This document shows, one piece after another, positions 9,991 through 19,478 of a stretch of 64,000 nucleotides of DNA. The notes beneath the pieces are model-generated. The model was not told where the DNA came from, did not search any database, and saw only the letters and a list, made by a program, of their open reading frames with translations. Position 1 is the stretch's first letter; each line of letters starts with the position of its first letter. Source of the stretch: an uncultured Ectothiorhodospiraceae bacterium (lineage in GTDB: Bacteria; Pseudomonadota; Gammaproteobacteria; UBA9214); the NCBI GenBank assembly GCA_947259415.1, contig CAMYMI010000002.1:62001-126000 (forward strand). The letters run 5' to 3'. The translations under genes and the position numbers were made by a program.

Positions 9991-10854
9991 CTAGTCTTTA
10001 TCTAGATGCATATATAACAGGTTTGTAATCTGCTCTGATACGAGTCCAATAAGAAATACCAGGACAGAGGTAATCAGAAGCAGTGCGCTCATGTTGGTAA
10101 ATCGGCCGTCTGAGATATATGTGTAGAGGTAATAGCCAGTGCCAATTATAAAAAACAGCCCGCTAATCGGAATAAAAAGCTTGAGAGGAGAATACAGCGT
10201 CCCGACTCTGAAGATGATTAACATGAATCGCACGCCATCTTTGATTAGATTAATGTGACTCTTGCCGACGCGTTTGTGGACCTTTATCGGTATGTAGCTG
10301 ACAGCATAGCCGGAGCGAAAAAAAGCCATGGTGCTGGTTGTGGGATAGGAGAAGCCATTTGGCAATAAATATAGGAATTCACGAAACTTGTCTGCCTTCA
10401 CGGCCCTGAACCCGGAAGTGAGATCATCAATCTTGTGTCCGGTAATCATGGATGCAAAGCGGTTATAAAAGGCATTGGCGAATCCACGTCCTATGCTTGC
10501 CTGAGAATCAAATGCCCTGGCTCCAATCACCATGTCATGGTTATTGTCTATTCCTGCAATAAGATGCTCGATATCGGACGGGTCATGCTGACCATCCGCA
10601 TCCATAAATACCAGGATATTACCGGTTGCATTACGTGCACCTGTTTTTATGGCGGCGCCGTTACCCATTGAATAGGCATGAGAGATAACCTTGACGCTAT
10701 TGGCACTGCAGACTGATGCGCTGTCATCATTTGATCCATCATCGACCACGATGATCTCTTCATCTGGGTACAGTTCACGAAGCCTGGGTAATAAAGACAC
10801 CAGGCTTTTGGCCTCGTTCTTGGCCGGCAGGATGATGCTTAGATTATATGACAT
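9991..10854 (-). CDS. GT2 polyprenyl-phosphate glycosyltransferase with C-terminal membrane helices
   Basis: A 287-residue GT-A inverting glycosyltransferase of the DPM1/GtrB type, which loads a sugar onto polyprenyl phosphate on the cytoplasmic face of the inner membrane. It shows the start ILPAKNEAKSL (8-18), VVDDGS (36-41) and the metal-binding MDADGQHD (84-91). Two C-terminal hydrophobic helices lie at about residues 216-243 and 253-275. It begins 3 bp after the stop of the upstream membrane/TPR gene. A polyprenyl-linked sugar from such an enzyme is the usual donor for GT-C transferases, which fits the probable GT-C protein encoded next door. Confidence 0.9.
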   Translation of the reverse strand: MSYNLSIILPAKNEAKSLVSLLPRLRELYPDEEIIVVDDGSNDDSASVCSANSVKVISHAYSMGNGAAIKTGARNATGNILVFMDADGQHDPSDIEHLIAGIDNNHDMVIGARAFDSQASIGRGFANAFYNRFASMITGHKIDDLTSGFRAVKADKFREFLYLLPNGFSYPTTSTMAFFRSGYAVSYIPIKVHKRVGKSHINLIKDGVRFMLIIFRVGTLYSPLKLFIPISGLFFIIGTGYYLYTYISDGRFTNMSALLLITSVLVFLIGLVSEQITNLLYMHLDKD

Positions 10855-10857
10855 GGA

Positions 10858-12879
10858 TTAACCTTTTACTGGATCCTTACCTGATGTAATGGAGGCATGT
10901 TCTTCTCGCTGTTGGTCTATTTTATCCTGGAGTTTCCGGTAATCTCCTGGATTGCCACCATGTGTGTCAGTTGCCTTGAACAAGGCCAGTTTCTGTTCCG
11001 CTTCATCGAATCTTTGCATTTCCGTTAACAGATGGATCAGATTTATCCAGCGTTGCGGCTCTTTATCATCGAGTTCGACGGCCTGGGTAAACAGCTGTAG
11101 CCCCTTATGGAAGTCTCCGAGGTTATTGATGGAGTGAATCGCGTATATTGTAACAAGCTGCGCGCGCATTATTGACGAAAAATCCAGGCTGGGATTATCG
11201 AGTGCCAATCCGAAAAATTTTTCCATTATTTCGTTCGGGATTTCGCATTTGCTTGCCATGCAAGTGGACAATTCAAGAAGCGCATTTAGATCACCTGCAT
11301 TTATCGGATAGTGGGCAAGACTGTCGTATATATTGTCAAACCATTTTTGTTTGACCGGACTCCCAAGCAGACTGGCCAGCTTGATCATGACTATGCTGGG
11401 CATAATGTCAGATTTGCTTAATTTACTGGCTTGCTCAAGAAAATCGTAAGCCTTTTCCTCGCTGTCAGACTGGTGATGTAGTGCAAGGCGAGCGTGTATT
11501 CGACCGGCCGCATAAACCGAGCGGAACGAGTCCGGATGGTGAATGGCTTCGTAGACAGCATGACTGATATTGTCAGACCACTGTCCGGCGCGCAGCCATG
11601 TCGTGGAAGCAAACAGAATTAGAAACAATAGGGGTGCAGCTTTCTTGATTACCAGCTCCAGGCGATGAGTTTTTACCTCGGCAAGCACACTGCTGGCTGC
11701 GAGTATGATCCCATAATCCGCCAGGTAGTTACGGTGCTCGTGGGCAATTTCCAGGGGCAGCAGGGTAGATTCGAGCATATGCCCGGCAAAGAACCACAGG
11801 ATGCCGAGCCCCAGCAGTGGTTGTTTTTTTAATGACAGAAAGCCCCCCAGCATAAGTCCCGCCAAGGCAATAAGTGAGTAAAGCGTGGAAGGTGGATCCA
11901 GCAGGCTGCGCGATAAGGTAATATCATCGTGATACAGGCCCAGATCGGTGATCGATGGCAATATGATCAGTTTCAGGTAAAAGACCAGTATCCGTGCTTC
12001 GGTGAGTAAGCGTTCGGTAAGGGTAAAATCCCGTAAATTATAGCTGCCCAGGAAGAAGGCAGGGTTGATTGCCAGGTAAACAAGAGAAATGGCAGCAGGT
12101 AGTGCAACAACCAGGATAAAGAAGGCGAGAATGGATTTGTCGAGCTCTTTGGCGTATCCACGAAACCGAAACAGCGCAATTTCCACCACCAGCATATACA
12201 GCGGCAGCAAGGCACCGCTCTCCTTGCTGAGAACCGCAAGCCCACCACAGATAACCAGACCAACAAGAATCAGCGCTAGCCCGTGCTCTCTGTTGAGCAT
12301 GCGCTGTCTCCCAGCCACATAAAACAAAAGACCACAGACGGTGAATAATGAAGCCAGGCTGGTCATGCGCTGTACGATGTACAGCACGGAGGTCAGGTTC
12401 AACGGGTGTATCAGCCACAGACCACTGACTATAAGGGGTAGCCAGGCGATATACACATCGGGCAAATGAGGCTTGTGATAGGTGCGGTAGCTGAGCATCA
12501 GCCGCCGGCTCAGCAGGAACAGACAGATCCCGGTAAGCAGGTGGATTACCAGATTGATCACCTTGTGTGAGTAAGGTTCAATGCCGAAAAAATAACGGTT
12601 CAGCGAGAAACTGAGCATACTCACCGGGCGTCTCAGTAGTCCCGATCCTGAAGAATAGGCGGCACTCTGCAGAGAATCGATGTCCAGTGTTTCAATATCA
12701 AGACGTTGGTTGTCGAGCAGGTTATGCATGTCATCAAACATGTAGTCACCCGACAGACCGGGATAGTAGACGAACACGGTCAGCAGAACGCTCAGTATTA
12801 AAAACCAGACAGTTCTGGAAGGTACGGAGTCCATGTTCATTCTTGAATATTGCATTGTCATCTTGTGGCTGAATCGCAT
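10858..12879 (-). CDS. Large membrane protein with C-terminal TPRs, probable GT-C type glycosyltransferase (TMTC-like)
   Basis: The 673-residue protein has about ten hydrophobic helices in the first 430 residues and a soluble helical C-terminus (about 470-650) that reads as degenerate tetratricopeptide repeats. The first extracytoplasmic loop carries GDYMFDDMHNLLDN (44-57), an acidic FDD motif like that of TMTC/PMT-type GT-C transferases. These use polyprenyl-phosphate sugars to glycosylate exported proteins. It lies between the pilA terminator and a polyprenyl-phosphate GT2 gene. Pilin or other surface-protein glycosylation is therefore an attractive inference; polymerase or ligase activity in polysaccharide assembly is the alternative. 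Confidence 0.65.
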   Translation of the reverse strand: MRFSHKMTMQYSRMNMDSVPSRTVWFLILSVLLTVFVYYPGLSGDYMFDDMHNLLDNQRLDIETLDIDSLQSAAYSSGSGLLRRPVSMLSFSLNRYFFGIEPYSHKVINLVIHLLTGICLFLLSRRLMLSYRTYHKPHLPDVYIAWLPLIVSGLWLIHPLNLTSVLYIVQRMTSLASLFTVCGLLFYVAGRQRMLNREHGLALILVGLVICGGLAVLSKESGALLPLYMLVVEIALFRFRGYAKELDKSILAFFILVVALPAAISLVYLAINPAFFLGSYNLRDFTLTERLLTEARILVFYLKLIILPSITDLGLYHDDITLSRSLLDPPSTLYSLIALAGLMLGGFLSLKKQPLLGLGILWFFAGHMLESTLLPLEIAHEHRNYLADYGIILAASSVLAEVKTHRLELVIKKAAPLLFLILFASTTWLRAGQWSDNISHAVYEAIHHPDSFRSVYAAGRIHARLALHHQSDSEEKAYDFLEQASKLSKSDIMPSIVMIKLASLLGSPVKQKWFDNIYDSLAHYPINAGDLNALLELSTCMASKCEIPNEIMEKFFGLALDNPSLDFSSIMRAQLVTIYAIHSINNLGDFHKGLQLFTQAVELDDKEPQRWINLIHLLTEMQRFDEAEQKLALFKATDTHGGNPGDYRKLQDKIDQQREEHASITSGKDPVKG

Positions 12880-12932
12880 ACTACAGGTGAGGATAATTGA
12901 TTGTACAAACCCGGTGCTAGTCTAGACAGGCA

Positions 12933-12965
12933 CAAAAACGAAACGCCCCGTCACCGGGGCGTTTC
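12933..12965 (-). terminator. Rho-independent terminator of pilA
   Basis: A perfect 11-bp stem (GAAACGCCCCG paired with CGGGGCGTTTC, 12940-12965) with a 4-base loop. On the minus strand it is followed by GTTTTTG. It begins 28 bp past the pilA stop. It would separate highly expressed pilA from the membrane/TPR gene downstream. Confidence 0.9.
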
Positions 12966-12992
12966 AAGTTCACTACTCTGCAGTACTGCGTA

Positions 12993-13430
12993 TTAACGAC
13001 AATTTGATGGCACGTATTTGTCTGCGCCACCACTTGCCCGGTCACAGACCCACTCCAATGACCCGGCATTGGTGGTGGGTGTCAGGGTAATGGTCATGCT
13101 ATTTGCCGTGGGACTGCCGCCCATGTTTTGATTGTAGGTAATGGTGACGAGGCCACTAGCGCCCACACCGACTGACGATACATAGTTACCATTGATATCG
13201 CCGGCAGCAGCCAGCCCGTAACTGGCATTATTTGCTGACACAAACTGACCCGCGCTGTCGAGTGTCTCGGCAACGGCCAGTTTGGCACTGGCGGCCAGGT
13301 TCAGGCCTTCAGAGACCTTGGAGCGGATGGTGTAGTCCTGGTAGGCCGGAATGGCGATGGCTGCCAGGATGCCGATGATCGCAACCACGATCATCAGTTC
13401 GATGAGTGTAAAACCTTTTTGCTGTTTCAT
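12993..13430 (-). CDS. pilA: Type IV major pilin PilA
   Basis: The structural subunit of the type IV pilus. From the ATG complement at 13428-13430 the prepilin is 145 residues, beginning MKQQKG then [20 protein letters not shown]. The PilD cleavage site follows G6, mature F1 and E5 are present, and the conserved hydrophobic assembly helix follows. The C-terminus has a disulfide-loop cysteine pair (C129 and C144 of the precursor). A GAGGGC ribosome-binding site lies 6-8 bp upstream. An in-frame extension 24 codons longer lacks the leader-peptide form and is rejected. The gene has its own promoter and a strong terminator. It is adjacent to pilR/pilS but about 10 kb from pilB. Confidence 0.96.
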   Translation of the reverse strand: MKQQKGFTLIELMIVVAIIGILAAIAIPAYQDYTIRSKVSEGLNLAASAKLAVAETLDSAGQFVSANNASYGLAAAGDINGNYVSSVGVGASGLVTITYNQNMGGSPTANSMTITLTPTTNAGSLEWVCDRASGGADKYVPSNCR

Positions 13431-13778
13431 GATGTTGCCCTCAGTTGGTTCATTGAGACTGTTTGTCTGGCAGCCCGACACCGAGCTTCCGTGTTCAGCC
13501 ATCTATATCGGACGCTGGCCCGGATTCTTTGGCTGATATTATCCATTCAGGATCCGTGCCAGTTTATTGTCGCTTGGGAGCGTGCGCTGATATGGGGCTG
13601 CTTATTGAGGCATAAATACTAGAAAAAACAATAGGATAATGGTTTAGTTTGGGGGGAGGTGGTGGGGATGTCAGCGAGACTGGACGGAGTCCTGATGAAG
13701 ACAATCATCCGAATTGTGAAATGACGCACAATGGACGGCAGAATGTGACGCAGCGCGTCACTTGGTGCGGACTGGGTC
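13431..13778. other. pilA upstream region between pilR and pilA
   Basis: About 350 bp without a gene. It holds the pilA ribosome-binding site, a probable sigma-54 promoter (13545-13562) and a perfect GTGACGC/GCGTCAC inverted repeat with a 3-base loop at 13745-13761, just past the pilR stop. The latter lacks a T-run and could be a weak terminator or a protein-binding site. PilR binding sites would be expected upstream of the promoter but were not identified. Confidence 0.5.
13545..13562 (-). promoter_or_regulatory. Probable sigma-54 (-24/-12) promoter of pilA
   Basis: On the minus strand the sequence reads CTGGCACGGATCCTGAAT. TGGCACG matches the -24 element exactly. The -12 element keeps CTG at the correct spacing but has GA where GC is usual. 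It lies about 115 bp upstream of the pilA start. The adjacent pilR encodes a sigma-54 activator, which supports the call. Confidence 0.6.
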
Positions 13779-15134
13779 TTACTCGAGTCCCAGTTTTTTC
13801 AAGCGGTAACGTAGCGCCCGGAAGGTGATGCCCAGGAGCTTGGCGGCCGCGGTCTTGTTGTAGCGGGTCTGCTCCAGTGCCTTTAGCAGGGCCTCTTTTT
13901 CGATGCTGTCCATGTAGGTGTCCAGCGGCACCGCCCCGGGTTCCAGTTCCGCTGTGTCTTCTCCCGGGGCACTACTGTTTCCCGCCTGCAGGTCGGGGAG
14001 TTGCATGTCCTCCGGTGTGATTACGTTGTTTTCGCACAGGGCGGTGGCCCGTTCGAGGATGTTCTCGAGCTCGCGAACGTTGCCGGGGAAGGTGTAATGC
14101 TCGAGCGCCTGCAAGGCCTTTTCATCCAGCATGAGCGCAGGCTGATGGTTCTGGCTGACCAGCTGCTGGAGAAAATGGCGGGCCAGCAGGCGGATGTCCC
14201 CGGGCCGCTCCCGCAGTGGTGGCACGTTCAGCTCGATGACGTTGAGCCGGTAGTAGAGGTCCTGGCGGAACAGCCCTTCGCCGACCAGTTTGCCCAGGTC
14301 CTTGTGGGTCGCGGAGAGGATGCGGACATCGGTTGGAACCTCGTGCTGGCTGCCGATCGGGCGTACGGCCTTCTCCTGGATGACGCGCAACAGCTTGGAT
14401 TGCATGTGCATGGGCAGCTCCGCGATTTCGTCGAGGAACAGGGTGCCGCCCGCGGCGACCTGGAACAAGCCGTCCTTGTCGCTCAGGGCACCGGTGAAAC
14501 TGCCTTTCTTGTGGCCAAAGAACTCGCTTTCCATCAACTCCGTGGGAATGGCGCCGCAGTTCACCGGGACAAACGGGTCGTCAGCGCGCGGGCCCTTGTC
14601 ATGGATCAGCTTCGCCACCAGTTCCTTGCCGGTGCCGGACTCGCCGCTGATGTAGACCGGGGCCTGGCTGCGCGAAAGCTTCTCGATAGTGGAGCGTATG
14701 TTGCACATCACCTGTGATTCCCCCAGCAGGGACTCACGGCTGCGCCGGTCGTGTTTCGGAAAATCGTCACTCAGTTTCAGGACGCTGTTGATCAGGTTGC
14801 GCAGCACCTGCAGATCCACAGGCTTGGAGACGAAGTCAAAGGCGCCCGCCTTGAGCGCCTCGACGGCGGATTCCATGTTGCCGTAGGCGGTGATCACTGC
14901 GGCCGGGACATTGAGTCCCTGTTGCTGGATGTGCCGGACCAGGTCGATGCCGTTGCCATCCGGCAGGCGCATGTCGGTAAGGCAGATGTCAAAGTGCTGT
15001 TTTGTCAGCCAGTCCTTGGCCTCGGCCAGATTGGCCGCGCTGCGGGTATCGATATTCATGCGCCCGAGGGTCAGCTCGAGCAGTTCCCGGATGTCAGGCT
15101 CGTCATCAACGATCAGTGCCAGGTGGGTACTCAT
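13779..15134 (-). CDS. pilR: Sigma-54 dependent response regulator PilR
   Basis: The transcription activator that, when phosphorylated by PilS, opens sigma-54 promoters such as that of pilA. The 451-residue product, starting MSTHLALIVDDEPD, has a receiver domain with phospho-acceptor D54 and an AAA+ domain with Walker A GESGTGKE (164-171). The sigma-54 contact loop is GSFTGA (211-216), the serine variant commonly seen in PilR. A Fis-type helix-turn-helix ends the protein (NKTAAAKLLGITFRALRYRL). The start at 15132-15134 is chosen because the receiver begins there; a longer frame would run into pilS. It follows pilS by 16 bp. Confidence 0.95.
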   Translation of the reverse strand: MSTHLALIVDDEPDIRELLELTLGRMNIDTRSAANLAEAKDWLTKQHFDICLTDMRLPDGNGIDLVRHIQQQGLNVPAAVITAYGNMESAVEALKAGAFDFVSKPVDLQVLRNLINSVLKLSDDFPKHDRRSRESLLGESQVMCNIRSTIEKLSRSQAPVYISGESGTGKELVAKLIHDKGPRADDPFVPVNCGAIPTELMESEFFGHKKGSFTGALSDKDGLFQVAAGGTLFLDEIAELPMHMQSKLLRVIQEKAVRPIGSQHEVPTDVRILSATHKDLGKLVGEGLFRQDLYYRLNVIELNVPPLRERPGDIRLLARHFLQQLVSQNHQPALMLDEKALQALEHYTFPGNVRELENILERATALCENNVITPEDMQLPDLQAGNSSAPGEDTAELEPGAVPLDTYMDSIEKEALLKALEQTRYNKTAAAKLLGITFRALRYRLKKLGLE

Positions 15135-15150
15135 TTGCGCCAGATTTTGA

Positions 15151-16791
15151 TCATGCAGTGATTGAAACAGCAGGTCCGGTATTTTCAGGGAAAGTGATCC
15201 GAAAACAGGTGCCACCCTCCGCTGTCGGATGATAACTCAGGCGTGCGTTGTTTATCTCGCAGAGCTCGCGCGCAAGGTAGAGGCCGAGTCCGGTGCCGCT
15301 GCTCTTGGTGGTATAAAAGGGTTCGAAGATCTGGTCTGTCATGTCGGCTGCAATCCCCGGGCCATTGTCGATGATATCAAGCTGCGGGGTACCGGGCGTA
15401 CCTGACAGTGTTGCCTGCAGCTGTATCCTGACGCTCCCGATGTCATCGTCCCGGTGATGCAGGGCATTCTGACACAGGTTCCAGATGACCTGGTGCAGTT
15501 GACTGGGGTCCATCCAGGCGGTGATGTCCCGTGGCGTGACTGACACACTCAGCTGGCCCGCATCGCAGGCGCCACTGTGGACGAACTCGTCGAGGAACTT
15601 CGTCAGCCATGCTTCGAGTTCGATGGACTGGGGCATGGAGGAACCGGGACGCGACAACTGGAGTATGTTTTCGACGATGGTGTTCACGCGCCGTGTCTGC
15701 TCACCGATGATCGTCATCAGGCGCTGATCCTGTTTGCCGATCGTATCCGACTCATCCAGTAGCTGGGTGGCATGACTGATGGCCCCGATGGGGTTGCGGA
15801 TCTCATGGGCGATACTGGCGGTCAGGCGGCCCAGCGAGGCCAGTTTCATTTGCTGTGCCTGGGAGACTATGGCGGCCATGTCTTCCAGGAATATCAGGGC
15901 ACCCTGGCCCTCGGCCGTGCCCAGCGGGGTGAAATGCGGCATTATCCGGGTTCCTGTGACAGCGGACTCAAACGCTGCTGCTTCCTTGTCGGGTGATCGT
16001 TGCCAGCCGAGCAACTGCCGGTGAAGCGCCGGCGCCAGCTGCGCCAGTGGTTGGTTTTCACTGTTATCAGGCGAGCCCAGCAGCTTGCGCGCGGTTGCAT
16101 TGATCAGCCGAATGTTATGCTGCTGGTCGGTCACGATAATGCCGGCCTGCAAGCGCTGGACGATGTGCTCATTCAGCTTTGACAGGTTGGCAATATCGAT
16201 GCCGCGACGCCGGGCAAGCGCCTCCGATTCGCGCACCCGGCGTGCCATGAAATAGGCCAGGGTCGCCGTGGCAAACAGGGCGAGCCCCAGCAGCCCGGAT
16301 TGGGTATAGCCGATGCTGCGCTCCAACCCAAGTAGCTGGATGCTGTAGAACTGTTCAATGATCATCGCCATGGCCGCCACCGCGGCAAACAGGAAAGCGA
16401 TGCGTCCCGGAACCAGCAGGCTACCCGCAGCCACGGCAATAATCAGCAGGATGCCAAGGCCGCTGGCCAGCCCGCCGCTGGCATGCGTCAACAGGGTAAT
16501 GACAATAATGTCGACCAGGATCTGAAAGGTGGTCTGGAACTCGTAGCGGGGGTACTGCAGGCGCGCCATGAAGCCCATTACCAGGCTGAAGCCGAGATAA
16601 AAGAAGCAAATGAGGCTATACAGGGCCGGTCGATACTCGCCGAAGGTGACGTTCTCGGGGATGCTGTAGTAAAGGATGATCAGCAGGCTGGCGAGGATCA
16701 GCCGGTACAAGGTCAGCAGCCGTAATGGATTCCAGGTCAGGGTATTGCGGCTTTGCTGTTCCGCAATACGGTCCTCGTATGACAATTCCAT
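15151..16791 (-). CDS. pilS: Sensor histidine kinase PilS
   Basis: The membrane sensor kinase that phosphorylates PilR and controls pilin expression. The 546-residue product has about six hydrophobic helices between residues 25 and 182, then a PAS-like domain (about 205-300). The HisKA motif SIAHEIRNPIGAISHA contains phospho-acceptor H329. The HATPase domain carries N, G1 (DNGPGI) and G2 (GTGLGLYLARE) boxes. It is transcribed with pilR, 16 bp downstream. A small 77-codon gene ends up to 47 bp before its start on the same strand. Confidence 0.94.
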   Translation of the reverse strand: MELSYEDRIAEQQSRNTLTWNPLRLLTLYRLILASLLIILYYSIPENVTFGEYRPALYSLICFFYLGFSLVMGFMARLQYPRYEFQTTFQILVDIIVITLLTHASGGLASGLGILLIIAVAAGSLLVPGRIAFLFAAVAAMAMIIEQFYSIQLLGLERSIGYTQSGLLGLALFATATLAYFMARRVRESEALARRRGIDIANLSKLNEHIVQRLQAGIIVTDQQHNIRLINATARKLLGSPDNSENQPLAQLAPALHRQLLGWQRSPDKEAAAFESAVTGTRIMPHFTPLGTAEGQGALIFLEDMAAIVSQAQQMKLASLGRLTASIAHEIRNPIGAISHATQLLDESDTIGKQDQRLMTIIGEQTRRVNTIVENILQLSRPGSSMPQSIELEAWLTKFLDEFVHSGACDAGQLSVSVTPRDITAWMDPSQLHQVIWNLCQNALHHRDDDIGSVRIQLQATLSGTPGTPQLDIIDNGPGIAADMTDQIFEPFYTTKSSGTGLGLYLARELCEINNARLSYHPTAEGGTCFRITFPENTGPAVSITA

Positions 16792-16838
16792 GGCCCGAGT
16801 GTACTGAAAAAATCGCTGGCTGTGGTGTTCGGGTCCGG

Positions 16839-17072
16839 CTATTTGTGCGACCGGTCCCGGTCGTCGTCAAGATGGGCCTGAGAGCAATAAAACCGACCCT
16901 CCCTGGCTATGGCGTCCGGTTCGGGCAGATAGATCCCGCAGTGCGCGCACTGGACCATCTTGCCCTGCTCGAGTTTTTTGTTGGCCCGGGGACGGCCAGG
17001 GGAGAACAGGCGTTTGACGGCGAGGATCACGACCGCGATCGCGATCAGGATGAGCAGTGTTCGAAGCGGCAT
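16839..17072 (-). CDS. PP0621-family small membrane protein with zinc-ribbon-like motif
   Basis: A 77-residue protein with one N-terminal hydrophobic helix (about residues 4-20), a basic stretch and then MVQCAHCGIYLPEPDAI...FYCSQAH. The CxxC plus later Cys/His pattern suggests one bound metal ion. It matches the small proteins commonly annotated PP0621 family, encoded beside pilSR or sensor kinases in gammaproteobacteria. Function is unknown. It is the first gene of the minus-strand pilSR run and is divergent from sucC. Confidence 0.75.
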   Translation of the reverse strand: MPLRTLLILIAIAVVILAVKRLFSPGRPRANKKLEQGKMVQCAHCGIYLPEPDAIAREGRFYCSQAHLDDDRDRSHK

Positions 17073-17179
17073 AGGGATCAGTCTCTTGTGCTATTACCTG
17101 GAAACAGGGCGAGTCAGATTGTTTTGCGCGGGCCGCGACTTTTCTGGACAATGGCAGCCCTAATTTGGAAACTGACAGT

Positions 17180-18346
17180 ATGCACCTTCACGAGCACCAG
17201 GCAAAACAGTTGTTTGCGGACTATGGTATCCCGGTGCCGGCGGGCCGGGTTTTGACTGACCCGGGCGATACCGCTGCGGTGGCCGCTGAGCTCGGCGCTG
17301 AGGCCTGGGTCGTCAAGGCCCAGGTTCACGCCGGCGGTCGTGGCAAGGGCGGCGGGGTGCGGCGTGTTGTGGACATCGCCGGGCTTGAGGCAGCGGTTAC
17401 CGATTTGCTCGGTTCGCGACTGGTGACCCGGCAGACAGGACCGGAAGGCCTGCCCGTCAATGCGGTCCTGGTCGAGCAGACCGTAGCACTGGCCCGGGAA
17501 TGCTACCTGGGCATGCTGGTCGACCGTTCGCGGGAACGCATCGTGATCATGGTCTCGGCCTCCGGCGGCATGGATATCGAGGCGGTTGCCGCACAGGACC
17601 CGGAGGCGATCGTCACCGAGGTCGTCACACCGGCGGCCGGGTTACAGTCGTATCAGTGTCGCAACCTGGCCTTCGCGCTGGGTCTGGAGGGTAAGCAGAT
17701 TGGCTTATTCACGCACCTGCTGAACGGGGCCTGGCGTCTGATGAACGAATGCGATGCCGGCCTGATCGAGATCAACCCCCTGGTGGTCACCGCGGCAGGG
17801 GAACTGCTGGCGCTGGACGCCAAGCTCGACCTCGATGACAACGCCCTGTTCCGTCACCCGGCGCTGGCAGAGCTGCATGACCCCGGCCAGGAGGATACCC
17901 GCGAGGTCGAGGCCCGGGCGCACGGCCTCAACTACATCACCCTGGATGGCAACATCGCCTGCATGGTCAACGGTGCCGGGCTGGCGATGGCGACCATGGA
18001 CCTGATCAAGCTGCACGGCGGCGAGCCAGCCAACTTCCTCGACGTTGGCGGCACAGCCACGGCCGAGCGTGTTGCCGAGGCCTTCAAGCTGATCCTCTCC
18101 GATGCCCACGTCCGCGCCATCCTGGTCAATATCTTCGGGGGTATCGTGCGCTGTGACCTCATCGCCGAAGGCATCCTCCAGGCGCTCAAGGAAATAGATG
18201 TCAGGGTACCGGTGGTGGTGCGGCTGGAAGGTACCCGGGCGCGGGAAGGTCTGGCCCTGATCGAGCAGACCGGGTTACCCATCGTGACCGCCGCCGACCT
18301 GAATGAAGCCGCGCACCAGGCCGTGGCAGCCGCTACCGGAAACTGA
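17180..18346 (+). CDS. sucC: Succinate-CoA ligase (ADP-forming) beta subunit
   Basis: The nucleotide- and CoA-binding subunit of succinyl-CoA synthetase in the TCA cycle. The 388-residue product, starting [16 protein letters not shown], has the exact usual SucC length. It shows the ATP-grasp fold motif [24 protein letters not shown] for metal/nucleotide binding and a C-terminal [10 protein letters not shown] nucleotide-specificity region. The ATG at 17180 is preferred over an in-frame ATG five codons upstream because the family starts there. sucD follows after 21 bp. Confidence 0.96.
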   Translation: MHLHEHQAKQLFADYGIPVPAGRVLTDPGDTAAVAAELGAEAWVVKAQVHAGGRGKGGGVRRVVDIAGLEAAVTDLLGSRLVTRQTGPEGLPVNAVLVEQTVALARECYLGMLVDRSRERIVIMVSASGGMDIEAVAAQDPEAIVTEVVTPAAGLQSYQCRNLAFALGLEGKQIGLFTHLLNGAWRLMNECDAGLIEINPLVVTAAGELLALDAKLDLDDNALFRHPALAELHDPGQEDTREVEARAHGLNYITLDGNIACMVNGAGLAMATMDLIKLHGGEPANFLDVGGTATAERVAEAFKLILSDAHVRAILVNIFGGIVRCDLIAEGILQALKEIDVRVPVVVRLEGTRAREGLALIEQTGLPIVTAADLNEAAHQAVAAATGN

Positions 18347-18367
18347 GGACAGCCAGGCAACGACCCC

Positions 18368-19240
18368 ATGAGTGTCCTGATTGACAAAAACACCCGGGTG
18401 ATCTGCCAGGGCTTTACCGGGTCGCAGGGCAGTTTCCATTCCGAGCAGGCCATCGCCTACGGTACCTGCCTGGTCGGCGGGGTGACGCCGGGCAAGGGCG
18501 GCCAGACCCATCTGGGCTTGCCGGTGTTCAATACCGTGCAGGCGGCGGTACAGGAAACCGGCGCACAGGCCAGCATGATCTACGTGCCCGCGGCCTTCGC
18601 GGCCGATGCCATCCTGGAGGCGGCCGCTGCCGGGATCGGACTGATCGTCTGTATCACCGAGGGCATTCCGGTGCTGGACATGCTACGGGTCAAGGCCGTG
18701 CTGCACGATTCCGGGGCACGCCTGATAGGGCCCAACTGCCCGGGCATCATTACCCCCGGCGCCTGCAAGATCGGCATTATGCCCGGAGTGATCCACACTC
18801 CCGGCAGCATCGGCATTGTCTCGCGTTCCGGCACGCTCACCTACGAAGCCGTGTTCCAGACCACGCGCAGCGGGCTGGGGCAGAGCACCTGTATCGGCAT
18901 GGGGGGCGACCCGATCCATGGCCTGGGTTTTGTTGAGTGCCTCGAGCTGTTCGAGTCGGATCCAAAAACCCGCGGCATCGTCCTGATCGGGGAGATCGGC
19001 GGCAACGATGAGGAGCGGGCGGCCGACTATATCAAGGCCGCCGTCAGCAAACCGGTGGTCGCCTACATCGCGGGCGTGACGGCGCCTGCCGGCAAGCGCA
19101 TGGGACATGCCGGCGCAATTATCAGCGGCAGCCAGGGCACGGCAGCGGCCAAAATCGCCGCACTGGAGGCAGCCGGTGCCACGGTGGTGCGCTCGCCGGC
19201 CGAGATCGGCGCGGGCATGGAAGCGGCCTTGTCGGGTTGA
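18368..19240 (+). CDS. sucD: Succinate-CoA ligase alpha subunit
   Basis: The CoA-binding and phosphohistidine-carrying subunit. The 290-residue product begins [29 protein letters not shown], the CoA-ligase Rossmann start, and contains [11 protein letters not shown]. The active-site phosphohistidine is H247 in GHAGAIISG. Length and motifs are standard. It forms a two-gene operon with sucC. The region after it holds a palindromic repeat element rather than an ordinary terminator. Confidence 0.96.
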   Translation: MSVLIDKNTRVICQGFTGSQGSFHSEQAIAYGTCLVGGVTPGKGGQTHLGLPVFNTVQAAVQETGAQASMIYVPAAFAADAILEAAAAGIGLIVCITEGIPVLDMLRVKAVLHDSGARLIGPNCPGIITPGACKIGIMPGVIHTPGSIGIVSRSGTLTYEAVFQTTRSGLGQSTCIGMGGDPIHGLGFVECLELFESDPKTRGIVLIGEIGGNDEERAADYIKAAVSKPVVAYIAGVTAPAGKRMGHAGAIISGSQGTAAAKIAALEAAGATVVRSPAEIGAGMEAALSG

Positions 19241-19282
19241 GCATGATATCTGTCGCTCTGGAAAGTTAACACAAGGTTATTA

Positions 19283-19427
19283 ACCGCAGAGACGCAGCGA
19301 AAAAATTACATTAAAAATAATCATTGGAAAAATGCCCTGAATAATTTATGTCAACTTGTCATATCCAAAGGGTTTCTTTATGAAATTATTATCTCTGCGT
19401 CCTCTGCGTCCTCTGCGTCTCTGCGGT
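19283..19427. repeat. Inverted-repeat element, ACCGCAGAGACGCAG family (copy 1)
   Basis: A 145-bp AT-rich element bounded by perfect 15-bp inverted repeats, ACCGCAGAGACGCAG at 19283-19297 and CTGCGTCTCTGCGGT at 19413-19427. Extra tandem CTCTGCGTC units lie inside the right end. Related ends with CACCGCAAAG/CTTTGCGGTG occur at about 32.7, 36.2, 44.2 and 45.7 kb. It is probably a non-autonomous mobile palindromic element. Confidence 0.8.
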
Positions 19428-19478
19428 AGATTTATTGGTTTGTTAAGACCGTAGCGCACCTGGAAAATCCGTCATCCT

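Noticed and set aside
13745..13761. Rho-independent terminator after pilR
   Set aside because: A perfect 7-bp hairpin is present but no T-run follows on the minus strand, so it is noted only as a possible site.
19241..19478. CRISPR-like array from the repeated CTCTGCGTC units
   Set aside because: The units are adjacent with no spacers and form the end of an inverted-repeat element; no cas gene is nearby.
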